The translations under genes and the position numbers were made by a program. A DNA stretch of 64,000 nt, from positions 186,001 through 250,000 of the forward strand of contig NZ_PDYM01000001.1 in assembly GCF_002743055.1 (NCBI RefSeq), written 5' to 3'. Below are positions 51,544 through 59,598 of the stretch, one piece after another; position 1 is the stretch's first letter; each line of letters starts with the position of its first letter. The notes under the pieces are model-generated. The model worked only from the letters and a program-made list of their open reading frames with translations, was not told the origin of the DNA and did not search any database. This DNA comes from Sporosarcina sp. P13. GTDB lineage: Bacteria > Bacillota > Bacilli > Bacillales_A > Planococcaceae.

Positions 51544-51696
51544 AGCAGTTCGGGATTTACGCTTCAGAAGGGGACACTTTTTCTGAGGGCGTGCCTCTTC
51601 TTTCGATTCAATCCTAAAAGTAGACTATAAGTAGTTTGAGTACACATTGTAGCATCCAAGTGATTCATTGACTGCCCTTTACTTTTAAAGTTCAAA
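51544..51696. repeat. Degenerate intergenic repeat, copy B
   Basis: AGCAGTTCGGGATTTACGCT (51544-51563) matches copy A at 13630-13649 at 19 of 20 positions. After an extra stretch containing a small TCAGAA / TTCTGA hairpin, the blocks CATTGTAG, AAGTGATTCATTG and AAAGTTCAAA follow in the same order as in copy A. No coding potential is visible. Confidence 0.65.
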
Positions 51697-51719
51697 TGAT
51701 AAAATTGAATCTTCTACGC

Positions 51720-53336
51720 CTACAAATAAACCAACTGATGTGATCCGTCGAAGCTGTAAGGTTGTTTTAGTAATTCGTCGATGAAGTCTTCACCAAATTG
51801 GTTGATGAAGAAGTACGGTGAATATAGGCGTTCCTGTAAGGATCCGTTTGGAAACAGTTGTTCATTTAGCGTATTGTATCTCGTATTTTGAACATGGTTC
51901 TTCAATAAAGTCGATTGCTCTTTCTTTTTTTTCAAATAGTCAAATTGACTTGTATGGAACTGAAGATTTTTTTCTAGCAATGGCAACATGGCGGGATCTG
52001 TTGACTCCAAGTGCCTTTGAATTTTTGCATACTGTGCTTCGAGTTGTTTTTTGGTTTCTGTTAGCATTTGAGTAAACATTTCATCCCGTTGCTCATTCAA
52101 CCATTTTTCTTGAAACTCGGGTACTCGGTGAGCAAACACTTGATTAATCGTTAACTCGGTGCGCTTCATTGCTTCTTGCGCTTGCCTTGTCATTAGCGTA
52201 ATCGATAATCTAGGTACGATTACGGGCATCTTAATCCCCATAATGTGAAAAGCCTGTCTTAATAATGACCAATACGCGATTTCGCCTGGGCCACCGACGA
52301 ATGCTAGTACAGGAAATACTAAGTCTTGCATGATAGGTCTTGTTGCAACGTTATTACTTAACAGCCACGGTTGTTCGACTGCAATCTTGTGCATTTCTTG
52401 CTCTGTAAACGACAACCCGGACTGTTCATTGACAAACTTACCGCCACTTCTTTTTAACAACACTCTACCCGTATCGTGTACATAAAACAGATTAGCATCT
52501 TGTTCTTCAGATTCAATGGGCTTATTATATCCCATCGAATGCAATTGTTGTTCTGTAGTATAAATACTTAACGCCATAGTTGGAGCATTCTCAATCATCT
52601 GCGAGAAATACGCTGATTCTAATTGACGTAACGGCTTATATGCAGCATCTATTAACAGCAAGCCATGTTTTGCAAATAACTGATTGATGAGTGACGTGAA
52701 GAAACCCGTATACGTTTGCTGTTCTTCAGCGGATTGCAACACACCACGCAATAACTTTTGCGTGTAAGGTGTCTCACCATAACTTTTGAAAATCTGCCGA
52801 ATATAAGCAGCCATTTCTTTTTGGTCATAGACCGCATCTGAAGCCATCGTTTTCAAAACGATCGGTTGCTTATATTGGCGTTTCATTGCTTTTCCATGTT
52901 CCGCGGTATATGTATGATTGATTTCATTAATATCGTGATCTTCTCCAGCAATCCAAAACACCGGAACCACAGGTTTGCCAAGCAAATCTCTTTGTTGACG
53001 AGCTAATAAAATGACAGAAATCGCTTTATGAACGGAATATAAAGGACCAGTTAAAACACCTGCCTGCTGTCCACCTATGACAACTAAAGCATCGGAAGAA
53101 AGTTCTTTTATATGCTGCGCAGCTAGTTCAGAGATTCCGAATGGTTGCATATATCGTTCGATAACAGAGGACACTTCTTCCCTTTGAAATATACGCATTG
53201 CCAGTTCTTCCGCTCGTTTTTCGTACCCTGCAGTTGTCACTTCATAATCAAAAAAGCTATGAAAAAAATGCGGATCATGTGTATAGGCTTGCATTAATCT
53301 ATTCTTTCTAGACAATTCAATTATGTCAAGTTCCAT
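51720..53336 (-). CDS. bshC: Bacillithiol synthase BshC
   Basis: BshC adds cysteine to glucosaminyl-malate in the last step of bacillithiol synthesis, the main low-molecular-weight thiol of Firmicutes. The 538 residues match the family in length and features: the Rossmann-like core with VIGGQQAGVLTGPLYSVHKA, FWIAGEDHDINEINH, and GGPGEIAYW in the second half, then a long coiled-coil C-terminal arm. The ATG follows AAAGGAG. In B. subtilis (ylyA-like order) bshC lies just upstream of mraZ too. Confidence 0.95.
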   Translation of the reverse strand: MELDIIELSRKNRLMQAYTHDPHFFHSFFDYEVTTAGYEKRAEELAMRIFQREEVSSVIERYMQPFGISELAAQHIKELSSDALVVIGGQQAGVLTGPLYSVHKAISVILLARQQRDLLGKPVVPVFWIAGEDHDINEINHTYTAEHGKAMKRQYKQPIVLKTMASDAVYDQKEMAAYIRQIFKSYGETPYTQKLLRGVLQSAEEQQTYTGFFTSLINQLFAKHGLLLIDAAYKPLRQLESAYFSQMIENAPTMALSIYTTEQQLHSMGYNKPIESEEQDANLFYVHDTGRVLLKRSGGKFVNEQSGLSFTEQEMHKIAVEQPWLLSNNVATRPIMQDLVFPVLAFVGGPGEIAYWSLLRQAFHIMGIKMPVIVPRLSITLMTRQAQEAMKRTELTINQVFAHRVPEFQEKWLNEQRDEMFTQMLTETKKQLEAQYAKIQRHLESTDPAMLPLLEKNLQFHTSQFDYLKKKKEQSTLLKNHVQNTRYNTLNEQLFPNGSLQERLYSPYFFINQFGEDFIDELLKQPYSFDGSHQLVYL

Positions 53337-53369
53337 CTAACAAACTCCTTTATGTCGAATACTACCGCA

Positions 53370-53398
53370 AGTATATCATCTCATTTAGACAGGTTGAA
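53370..53398 (-). promoter_or_regulatory. Possible sigma-A promoter of bshC
   Basis: Minus strand: TTCAAC (53393-53398), 17-base spacer, TATACT (53370-53375), about 35 bases before the bshC ATG. Confidence 0.45.
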
Positions 53399-53432
53399 TT
53401 GATACGCTTACAAGGCTTCAGATTGCTCGAAG

Positions 53433-53804
53433 TTACCGTATGATCTGCAGCGTGATACCGATTAGGATTAATAAGAAATAAGCGCATGCCATAAGTAGAA
53501 AATACGCTCTCCACGCCTTCCGTAATACAAGAATGATGCGGAATTCTTTCGCTTTAGAACGTTCAATAGTTGCTAGAATAATGGCTACTATACAAAATAA
53601 AGCTACTATATAAAATACAAACCACTGATCCCAAATGGCACGAAGTAGAATTAAGACGGTAATCACGAAAAAAGGAGTAGTTACATCTACCGCCCAGCCA
53701 AATCGTTTAGACTTTTTAATACGGATTTTTTTTGCAATGATCAATAATAAAATTAAAATTAGAAACGGAAATAATAATAATCCGCTAAGTATCGTCACCA
53801 TCAT
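53433..53804 (-). CDS. DUF3397 membrane protein (YllA-like)
   Basis: This 123-residue protein of unknown function has four predicted membrane helices (about 3-24, 40-60, 64-83, 97-121) with a short basic cytoplasmic loop KKIRIKKSKR. It overlaps the panE stop by four bases. The position after panE fits YllA of B. subtilis, and the helix layout fits DUF3397; no catalytic residue is apparent. Confidence 0.8.
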   Translation of the reverse strand: MMVTILSGLLLFPFLILILLLIIAKKIRIKKSKRFGWAVDVTTPFFVITVLILLRAIWDQWFVFYIVALFCIVAIILATIERSKAKEFRIILVLRKAWRAYFLLMACAYFLLILIGITLQIIR

Positions 53805-54700
53805 TCGCTATTTTCACCCCCATTTATACCTAGTAACATATTCTCAAGCAGTTGCAAAACTGGAGCATGCCCTCCCCTTTGATTGATTTTTCGCAATACT
53901 GCAGTGATGATTGTTTCGATTTCCATCGTATTCCCTTTTAATCGATCTACCAACATGGAAGATTGATTAAACGATGTCTTACGGCAAACCTCCGCAATAT
54001 CATCATAAACAAGAACATCTTCAACTTCCGGAAAATTGCGAAGCAACTCCTCACATAACTGACAGAACAACATATGAATTGGGGGATTATCAAGCAATTG
54101 TCCATTCCTCACTTGTAATATTGCCGTCAGTGGATTGATTGCGCAATTAATCAGCACTTTTCTTAGAAGAAGTTTTTCCGCGTCGCCTTGTGTCTGAATC
54201 GGGAATTTGTCCGATTCGATTGCTTGTAACCATTCGATTGTCGGTGCTATTTTTTCATTCGTAGCAATGATGATTGGACCGACTCCATTATGACGGACGG
54301 TGTGTTCATTTACACGCTGCGCACCGTGTTCAACCGTAGCAAATGATACATGACCAAGTCTGTATTGATCAATAATCGATAAATGACCGATACCATTTTG
54401 AATAAATAGTAAGTCTGGTTGTTTTGGCAATGCGCTAATCGTTTGTAAAACCTTATGTAAAGCATCATATTTCACTGCAATGATCCATAGTGCATCAGTC
54501 GGTAATTCTTCCGGATTGACGACTGCCTGTACATGGACATTATGTTCAGGAACCGTATCACCTTGTCTTGTCAAGCGACTTCGTAATTGCCTAACTTGTT
54601 TTTCCCGCCGCACCCAAAATATTACATCCGCTTGATGTTCTGCTAGATAAGAACCAATCAGCAAGCCTATCGCGCCCCCACCTACAACTACAAACTGCAT
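53801..54700 (-). CDS. panE: 2-dehydropantoate 2-reductase
   Basis: PanE (ketopantoate reductase, YlbQ) reduces 2-dehydropantoate to pantoate with NADPH in pantothenate synthesis. The 299 residues have the NADP-binding GGGAIGLLIGSYLAEHQADV at the very N-terminus, the catalytic-Lys region (ALIWKVLINCAINPLTA type, here RKVLINCAINPLTAIL around 168-183) and a helical C-terminal domain. It starts behind AAGGAGG and is isolated from the upstream carboxylase genes by a terminator. Confidence 0.93.
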   Translation of the reverse strand: MQFVVVGGGAIGLLIGSYLAEHQADVIFWVRREKQVRQLRSRLTRQGDTVPEHNVHVQAVVNPEELPTDALWIIAVKYDALHKVLQTISALPKQPDLLFIQNGIGHLSIIDQYRLGHVSFATVEHGAQRVNEHTVRHNGVGPIIIATNEKIAPTIEWLQAIESDKFPIQTQGDAEKLLLRKVLINCAINPLTAILQVRNGQLLDNPPIHMLFCQLCEELLRNFPEVEDVLVYDDIAEVCRKTSFNQSSMLVDRLKGNTMEIETIITAVLRKINQRGGHAPVLQLLENMLLGINGGENSE

Positions 54701-54713
54701 AATTTTCCTCCTT

Positions 54714-54742
54714 AAAAAAGAGACCCATCAAAGGCGTCTCTT
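54714..54742 (-). terminator. Terminator after the carboxyltransferase gene
   Basis: On the minus strand AAGAGACGCC-tttgat-GGGTCTCTT runs into T6, in the spacer before panE. Confidence 0.88.
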
Positions 54743-54753
54743 GATTGATTCTA

Positions 54754-56304
54754 TTATACAGGATAGACGGGATGTTTTCTCGAAGTTTTCTTGATTTCTT
54801 TCGTTTCATAGTATGCGAATCTAGTAGCTAGTACACTACGAAGATTATGTGGTGCCACAATTTCATCAATGATTAACTCAGATGCCATTTTGTAAATATC
54901 AATTTCCTGTTTATACTCTTCATGTTTTTCTTTAATAAACGCTATTTTCTCTTTAGGATCGGTAATCGCTTCTATTTTATTAGAGTAGACCGCATTGACA
55001 GCCGCTTCAGGACCCATGACAGCGATTTGAGCCGTCGGAAGAGCGATACAGACATCCGGTTCAAATGCAGGTCCCGCCATCGCGTATAACCCCGCCCCAT
55101 ATGCCTTACGGACGATTACAGAAACTTTTGGGACCGTAGCAGAGCTCATCGCCATAATCAGTTTCGCACCATGGCGAATGATTCCTTGTCGTTCTACTGT
55201 CGTTCCAATCATGAATCCAGGTACGTCCGCTAAAAATAACAACGGAATGGAAAATGCATCACAAAGAGTGATAAACTTCGTCACTTTATCCGCTGAATCA
55301 ACGAATAGAACGCCACCTTTTACTTTTGGTTGATTCGCAATAATACCGACTGGTCGACCATCAATACGAGCAAGTGTTGTGATGACTTCTGCTGCAAATA
55401 GTTTTTTTATTTCAAACAAGCTATTTTCATCAACCAATTGTTCGATCGCTTCATACATATCAAACGGTGCGTTTTGATTCTCCGGGATAATTTCTTCCAA
55501 TGAGCGACCTTCTTTAGCGTCCTGAGCTTTCGTAGGCTTACTCAGCGTTTCGTGATTCGCTGGGAAGTAAGATAAATAGCGACGCGCTTCAACGATTGCT
55601 TGCTCTTCATTCTCTACTAGAACATCTCCACAACCACTGACTGTACAATGCATACGAGCGCCGCCCATTTCCTCAAGCGTCACTTTTTCTCCTATAACTT
55701 TTTCAGCCATTCTTGGTGACCCTAAATACATTGACGCATTTCCTTCAACCATAATCACAATGTCGCAAAATGCAGGAATATACGCCCCACCCGCAGCTGA
55801 CGGTCCGAATAAAATACATACTTGCGGGATCATTCCCGATAATCGAACTTGATTATGGAAAATACGGCCTGCCCCTCGGCGATTCGGGAACATTTCTAAT
55901 TGATCTGTTATACGCGCACCCGCAGAATCTACTAAGTATAGTATAGGAACCCGTAGCTTTTCCGCCGTTTCTTGAATACGGATAATTTTTTCAACTGTCC
56001 GCGCACCCCAAGAGCCCGCTTTGACCGTTGAATCATTAGCCATGACACATACTGTCTGACCCCCAACTCTACCCGTAGCCGTTACAACACCATCTGCAGG
56101 AAGATCGTCTGCTTCACAATTGGCGAACTTACCGTCCTCGACATACTGTCCCTCGTCAAACAGCAAGCGTAGACGTTCTCTGACGAACAACTTCCCTTGT
56201 TCTTCTAATTTCCGATGATATTTTTCAGCACCGCCCGCCAAGACGCGCGCAGTGATCTCTTCTAATTTTTTATTATATGCTGTATTTGTAGTATTGTTTG
56301 TCAA
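54754..56304 (-). CDS. Acyl-CoA carboxylase, carboxyltransferase subunit
   Basis: The 516-residue protein is a complete acyl-CoA carboxyltransferase of the propionyl/methylcrotonyl/methylmalonyl-CoA family, which moves CO2 between biotin and an acyl-CoA. Two crotonase-like halves are visible: the N-half with VDSAGARITDQ and GPSAAGGAYIPAF, and the C-half with DVPGFMIGTTVERQGIIRHG and KAYGAGLYAMAGP. A biotin carrier gene sits just upstream, but no biotin carboxylase is nearby. I take TTG at 56304 because GGTGGAGAG lies just before it; GTG at 56316 is also possible. The substrate cannot be told from sequence alone. Confidence 0.9.
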   Translation of the reverse strand: MTNNTTNTAYNKKLEEITARVLAGGAEKYHRKLEEQGKLFVRERLRLLFDEGQYVEDGKFANCEADDLPADGVVTATGRVGGQTVCVMANDSTVKAGSWGARTVEKIIRIQETAEKLRVPILYLVDSAGARITDQLEMFPNRRGAGRIFHNQVRLSGMIPQVCILFGPSAAGGAYIPAFCDIVIMVEGNASMYLGSPRMAEKVIGEKVTLEEMGGARMHCTVSGCGDVLVENEEQAIVEARRYLSYFPANHETLSKPTKAQDAKEGRSLEEIIPENQNAPFDMYEAIEQLVDENSLFEIKKLFAAEVITTLARIDGRPVGIIANQPKVKGGVLFVDSADKVTKFITLCDAFSIPLLFLADVPGFMIGTTVERQGIIRHGAKLIMAMSSATVPKVSVIVRKAYGAGLYAMAGPAFEPDVCIALPTAQIAVMGPEAAVNAVYSNKIEAITDPKEKIAFIKEKHEEYKQEIDIYKMASELIIDEIVAPHNLRSVLATRFAYYETKEIKKTSRKHPVYPV

Positions 56305-56322
56305 GAAACTCTCCACCTTTCG

Positions 56323-56538
56323 TTACGACTGGATTGTAACCAATACATCTTCCTCGTTTACAAAATCACCTTCTTGGCCATTGATCGCTGTAACCGTACC
56401 ATCCACTTCAGCTTCCAATGGGATTTCCATTTTCATTGACTCTAAGATGATCACGACCTGCCCCTTTGTAACCAAGTCCCCCACTTTCACGTCTATCGAA
56501 AAAATAGTACCTGCCATCGCTGCTTTAACTTCTTGCAT
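56323..56538 (-). CDS. Biotin/lipoyl carrier protein
   Basis: This 71-residue protein is a free-standing biotinyl domain. It begins MQEVKAAMAGTIF and has the biotinylation motif ESMKMEIPL with the target Lys at residue 36, flanked by the usual glycine-rich turns (VGDLVTKGQ, INGQEGDFV). It lies directly upstream of the carboxyltransferase, so the two very probably work together. The ATG follows GAGGAG. Confidence 0.93.
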   Translation of the reverse strand: MQEVKAAMAGTIFSIDVKVGDLVTKGQVVIILESMKMEIPLEAEVDGTVTAINGQEGDFVNEEDVLVTIQS

Positions 56539-56609
56539 ACAATCACTCCTCAAATTGTAATGGCCCTACTTTTGATAAAAATGTTATTACAGTAAGTGTA
56601 GCTTATTTG

Positions 56610-56623
56610 CGAAACCGTTTACA
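56610..56623 (-). promoter_or_regulatory. Candidate CcpA (cre) site
   Basis: The minus strand reads TGTAAACGGTTTCG, matching the cre pattern TGWNANCGNTNWCA at 13 of 14 positions, within a near-palindrome TTGTAAACGGTTTCGCAA. It lies about 75-90 bases before the biotin carrier gene and would put this pair under carbon catabolite control. Confidence 0.55.
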
Positions 56624-56639
56624 ACCGAAATACATAGTA

Positions 56640-56668
56640 GACCCCGATAGTATATGCTATTCGGGGCC
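56640..56668 (-). terminator. Hairpin after the enoyl-CoA hydratase gene
   Basis: GGCCCCGAATAG / CTATCGGGGTC with a 6-base loop on the minus strand, one bulge; the following run is only weakly T-rich (TCTACTATGTATTT). Probably a weak intrinsic terminator just after the stop codon. Confidence 0.55.
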
Positions 56669-56674
56669 TAAACT

Positions 56675-57436
56675 TTACTTTGCTTTAGTTAAAAACCGTT
56701 GTACCGCTTCATGATGGGCATCACTTTCCCATAGTACGGAACAAACACGCGCTTCTTCTTGCATTGCTTGCTCGAGATCATGTGCTTTCCACTTTCTCGT
56801 CGCGATAGATTTATAGGCACGATGTACATTGCGATGAATTTTAAGCATTGGTGCTAAAAATTCATCTAGCGCTAATTGAGCATCCCCATCATAGACATCA
56901 GTAGCCCAACCAAGATCTTTCAACTCCATTGCTGAATGAACGCTCGCTCTGCTAGTTAACTGAAGAAGTTGATCATGCGGTGCATTCTTCTCGAATAATA
57001 ATGTAGCACCACCCCACCCCGATGTAATCGCCAACGTCCCTTGAATGAAGCCTGCTTTTGCATGTGTTGCCACTAAACGATAATCACAAGCAGTAGCTAA
57101 CTCACAGCCCCCACCTACAGCTGTACCGTTTACTAAAGCAATAGTTGGCATCGGTAAAGTAGCAATTCTATAAAGAATACTCGCTCCTCTACTCAACATC
57201 GGCCACGCATCTTCCGCTGTCCGGAATCCGTGGAAGTCACTCAAATCTCCACCAGAACAAAATGCTAACTCCCCTTCACCTGTGATGACTGCAAACGAAA
57301 TCTGCGGATCATCTTGGATTTGTTCTAGAAACGCTTCCAAACCTTCCATGATTTCATAGTTTACCGCATTACGCATAGCAGGTCGCTCGATTGTAAAGTA
57401 GGCAATCGATTGATCAATCACGATCGTATAAGACAC
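56675..57436 (-). CDS. Enoyl-CoA hydratase/isomerase family protein
   Basis: This 253-residue crotonase-fold protein has the two oxyanion-hole stretches, FCSGGDLSDFHG (around residues 59-70) and NGTAVGGGCELATACDYRLV (around 105-124), with the usual fold length. The usual first catalytic Glu region reads GWGGATLLFEKN, which departs from the standard hydratase pattern, so hydratase, isomerase or decarboxylase activity cannot be decided. It lies upstream of the biotin carrier/carboxyltransferase pair. Start is GTG after GGGGGAG. Confidence 0.85.
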   Translation of the reverse strand: MSYTIVIDQSIAYFTIERPAMRNAVNYEIMEGLEAFLEQIQDDPQISFAVITGEGELAFCSGGDLSDFHGFRTAEDAWPMLSRGASILYRIATLPMPTIALVNGTAVGGGCELATACDYRLVATHAKAGFIQGTLAITSGWGGATLLFEKNAPHDQLLQLTSRASVHSAMELKDLGWATDVYDGDAQLALDEFLAPMLKIHRNVHRAYKSIATRKWKAHDLEQAMQEEARVCSVLWESDAHHEAVQRFLTKAK

Positions 57437-57480
57437 AAAAACTCCCCCTTTTTATGTAGCATACCATTTTTACTCAAAAC

Positions 57481-57519
57481 AAAAAAGACTACCTTGAGCC
57501 ATGGCCTCAAGGTAGTCTT
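57481..57519 (-). terminator. Terminator after rpmF
   Basis: A 14-pair stem AAGACTACCTTGAG / CTCAAGGTAGTCTT with a 7-base loop, followed by T6 on the minus strand. It ends the yceD-rpmF operon. Confidence 0.93.
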
Positions 57520-57542
57520 CTAAACGCTGAGCTAAATCTAAA

Positions 57543-57716
57543 TTATTCGCCTACAACGTCTTTTCCTTTGTAGTGTCCGCATGATTTGCAAACGTGGTGT
57601 GCCAATTTCATTTCGCCACAGTTGTCGCAAGTAGTCATACCTGGCGCTTCAAGTTTCAAATGAGTTCGACGCATATTTTTCTTCGTTTTAGAAGTTCTTC
57701 TCTTTGGTACTGCCAT
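57543..57716 (-). CDS. rpmF: 50S ribosomal protein L32
   Basis: L32 is a small ribosomal protein of 57 residues: [19 protein letters not shown] at the start, then a zinc ribbon with Cys30-x-x-Cys33 and Cys43-x-x-Cys46, ending DVVGE. The four-Cys form is the zinc-binding type. The ATG follows a perfect AAGGAGGTG. It lies 24 bases downstream of yceD, the usual pair. Confidence 0.97.
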   Translation of the reverse strand: MAVPKRRTSKTKKNMRRTHLKLEAPGMTTCDNCGEMKLAHHVCKSCGHYKGKDVVGE

Positions 57717-57740
57717 TGGGGGGCACCTCCTTATAAGTGT

Positions 57741-58271
57741 TTACTCTTTATCGGATTCAAAAAAATTAGCCAATCCCGCTAAGCGAGGATCCACTGTTAC
57801 TTCTGCTTCTAGCCGTTGCGCTTCCAACTCTTCATCAGTTGTATAGGACCACCCTTTACCTTCTACCTGTTGCATGTCATCTGCTAATTCGCAAAATACT
57901 TGTAACGGGATTTCAAGTAATATAAGTTCTTCCAATACAGGCGTAAAATCGATTATTTCCCCTTCAACTGGATGAATTTCATCATCTAATTGAAGTGTCT
58001 CTTCGTCCCAACTGAATTGCTCAATTGATTCTATAGAGAAAGGATAAGCGACGTCTTCCCACGTACGTGCACAAGGCAGAGTCATTGAACCTTCTAGCCG
58101 AAGCTGGCATGTTAACTTTTTTTCACCAATTGAACATGTTCCACTTACTCGAACAGGCTGAATTGCCCTAATTTCTTCATGCCGTTTTTTAACGGAATCT
58201 AAATTAACTACTTCGTCAAGCAGTAGCGGGCCTTGCCTATGTTTCCGTAATTGATGAATGGACCATTTCAT
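57741..58271 (-). CDS. YceD family protein (DUF177)
   Basis: The 176-residue protein (YlbN in B. subtilis) starts MKWSIHQLRKHRQGP and has the DUF177 traits: a central Cys-containing strand (TLPCARTWEDV), acidic WDEETLQLDDE and a C-terminal VDPRLAGLANFF. Bacterial relatives are tied to 23S rRNA stability and are always near rpmF, but a mechanism is not established. The ATG at 58271 follows GAGGTGATA; the longer frame has no support. Confidence 0.92.
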   Translation of the reverse strand: MKWSIHQLRKHRQGPLLLDEVVNLDSVKKRHEEIRAIQPVRVSGTCSIGEKKLTCQLRLEGSMTLPCARTWEDVAYPFSIESIEQFSWDEETLQLDDEIHPVEGEIIDFTPVLEELILLEIPLQVFCELADDMQQVEGKGWSYTTDEELEAQRLEAEVTVDPRLAGLANFFESDKE

Positions 58272-58298
58272 GTCTATCACCTCAAGACAACAATGTTG

Positions 58299-58327
58299 AT
58301 TATAGTATTTAAAATAAAGGATGTCAA
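58299..58327 (-). promoter_or_regulatory. Consensus sigma-A promoter of yceD-rpmF
   Basis: Minus strand: TTGACA (58322-58327), exactly 17 bases, TATAAT (58299-58304). Both hexamers are perfect, as often seen for ribosomal-protein operons. The start falls about 20 bases before the yceD ATG. Confidence 0.88.
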
Positions 58328-58336
58328 GATATTTTC

Positions 58337-58366
58337 TTGTCACTTCAATAAGCTTAACGTTATAAT
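58337..58366 (+). promoter_or_regulatory. Sigma-A promoter of tmcAL
   Basis: Plus strand: TTGTCA (58337-58342), 18 bases, TATAAT (58361-58366), back to back with the yceD promoter and 30 bases before the tmcAL start. Confidence 0.7.
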
Positions 58367-58383
58367 TCATTATACGCAAGTAC

Positions 58384-58391
58384 AAAGGAGG
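58384..58391 (+). promoter_or_regulatory. Ribosome binding site fixing the TTG start of tmcAL
   Basis: AAAGGAGG, six bases before TTG at 58398. No ATG in this frame lies near the conserved start. Confidence 0.85.
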
Positions 58392-58397
58392 ATTTCA

Positions 58398-59597
58398 TTG
58401 CTAGCTACCGGAATTGTAGTCGAATATAATCCATTCCATAATGGACACTTATTTCATTTACAACAAGCGAAAACGCAAACAAACGCTGATATAATAATCG
58501 CCGTCATGAGCGGACAATTCTTGCAAAGAGGAGAACCCGCTATTGTCGATAAATGGACACGAGCTGAAATGGCTCTCGCGAACGGGGCTGATCTAGTCGT
58601 TGAATTGCCCTATGCTTTTGCCACTGCCCATGCGCCACAATTTGCAAAAGGAGCGATAGAGCTTCTTGATGCACTTCAGTGTGACTATTTTTGCTTTGGC
58701 AGTGAGGAAGGGTCCATTGCACCTTTTACCAATAGCCTAGATTTGATTCATTCACAATCACAGGTGTATGAACAAATGATACAAGATGCGATGAAGGAAG
58801 GACTTAGCTATCCGCGGGCATTGCGTGCAGGCTATGAAGCGATCTCGCAGCATACCACTTTACCATTGGCTAATTTATCGGAACCAAATAATATTTTAGG
58901 TTTTCATTATATGCAGGCGGCACGTGAAATTCATTCATCAATGATTCCTGTGACAATTGAGCGAACAGGTAGTCATTATCATGATTCTTCACTACCCGTG
59001 GATTCTATAGCAAGCGCAACAAGTATTCGGAATCAGCTATTACAAAGTCATTCAACGTCAGACGTAGAGCCATTTATGCCGGAGTCCTCTTTTCAATTAC
59101 TGAAGGACTGGACGACTCGACATGGTTTTCAGAGCTGGGATCTACTCTATCCCCTTTTGCGTTACACTATTCTTCGCGAAGAACCACAACGTCTAGCGGA
59201 AATTGCTGACGTAACTGAAGGTATTGAGTTCTCATTGTATAAAGCAGCTAAAGAACAAGCGACTTTTCACGGCTTCATGCAAGCTGTTAAATCTAAGCGT
59301 TACACATGGACAAGAATCCAGCGTATGCTTGTCCATATATTAACCGGCTACAATAAATCTACTCGTGAGGAGATTAACAGCCCTTCTTATATTCGTCTAC
59401 TCGGTATGTCACAATCAGGAAGAACGTATTTACGTAGCGTAAAAAAACAATTGCCGTTACCACTTGTTAGCAGAGTTGCCTCGTTATCTGATCTATCGTT
59501 ACGAACAGATAATAAAAGCACAGATATTTATCTATGCGGCATCCAGTCCGCACCAGCACCAGGTCTAGATTACCGCATGCCACCTATTATGCGGTAA
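58398..59597 (+). CDS. tmcAL: tRNA(Met) cytidine acetate ligase
   Basis: TmcAL (YlbM) makes N4-acetylcytidine at the wobble base of elongator tRNA-Met using acetate and ATP. The 399 residues open at TTG with LATGIVVEYNPFHNGHLFHL, whose HNGH is the nucleotidyltransferase HxGH motif, and carry MSGQFLQRGEPAIVDKWTRA and SATSIRNQL further on. The longer open frame upstream starts inside the divergent yceD and is not plausible. It converges with ylbL one base apart. Confidence 0.94.
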   Translation: MLATGIVVEYNPFHNGHLFHLQQAKTQTNADIIIAVMSGQFLQRGEPAIVDKWTRAEMALANGADLVVELPYAFATAHAPQFAKGAIELLDALQCDYFCFGSEEGSIAPFTNSLDLIHSQSQVYEQMIQDAMKEGLSYPRALRAGYEAISQHTTLPLANLSEPNNILGFHYMQAAREIHSSMIPVTIERTGSHYHDSSLPVDSIASATSIRNQLLQSHSTSDVEPFMPESSFQLLKDWTTRHGFQSWDLLYPLLRYTILREEPQRLAEIADVTEGIEFSLYKAAKEQATFHGFMQAVKSKRYTWTRIQRMLVHILTGYNKSTREEINSPSYIRLLGMSQSGRTYLRSVKKQLPLPLVSRVASLSDLSLRTDNKSTDIYLCGIQSAPAPGLDYRMPPIMR

Positions 59598-59598
59598 C

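Noticed and set aside
58251..58397. A longer N-terminus for tmcAL starting at 58251
   Set aside because: It would start inside the divergent yceD gene, run through both promoters and lack similarity; AAAGGAGG before TTG at 58398 is decisive.
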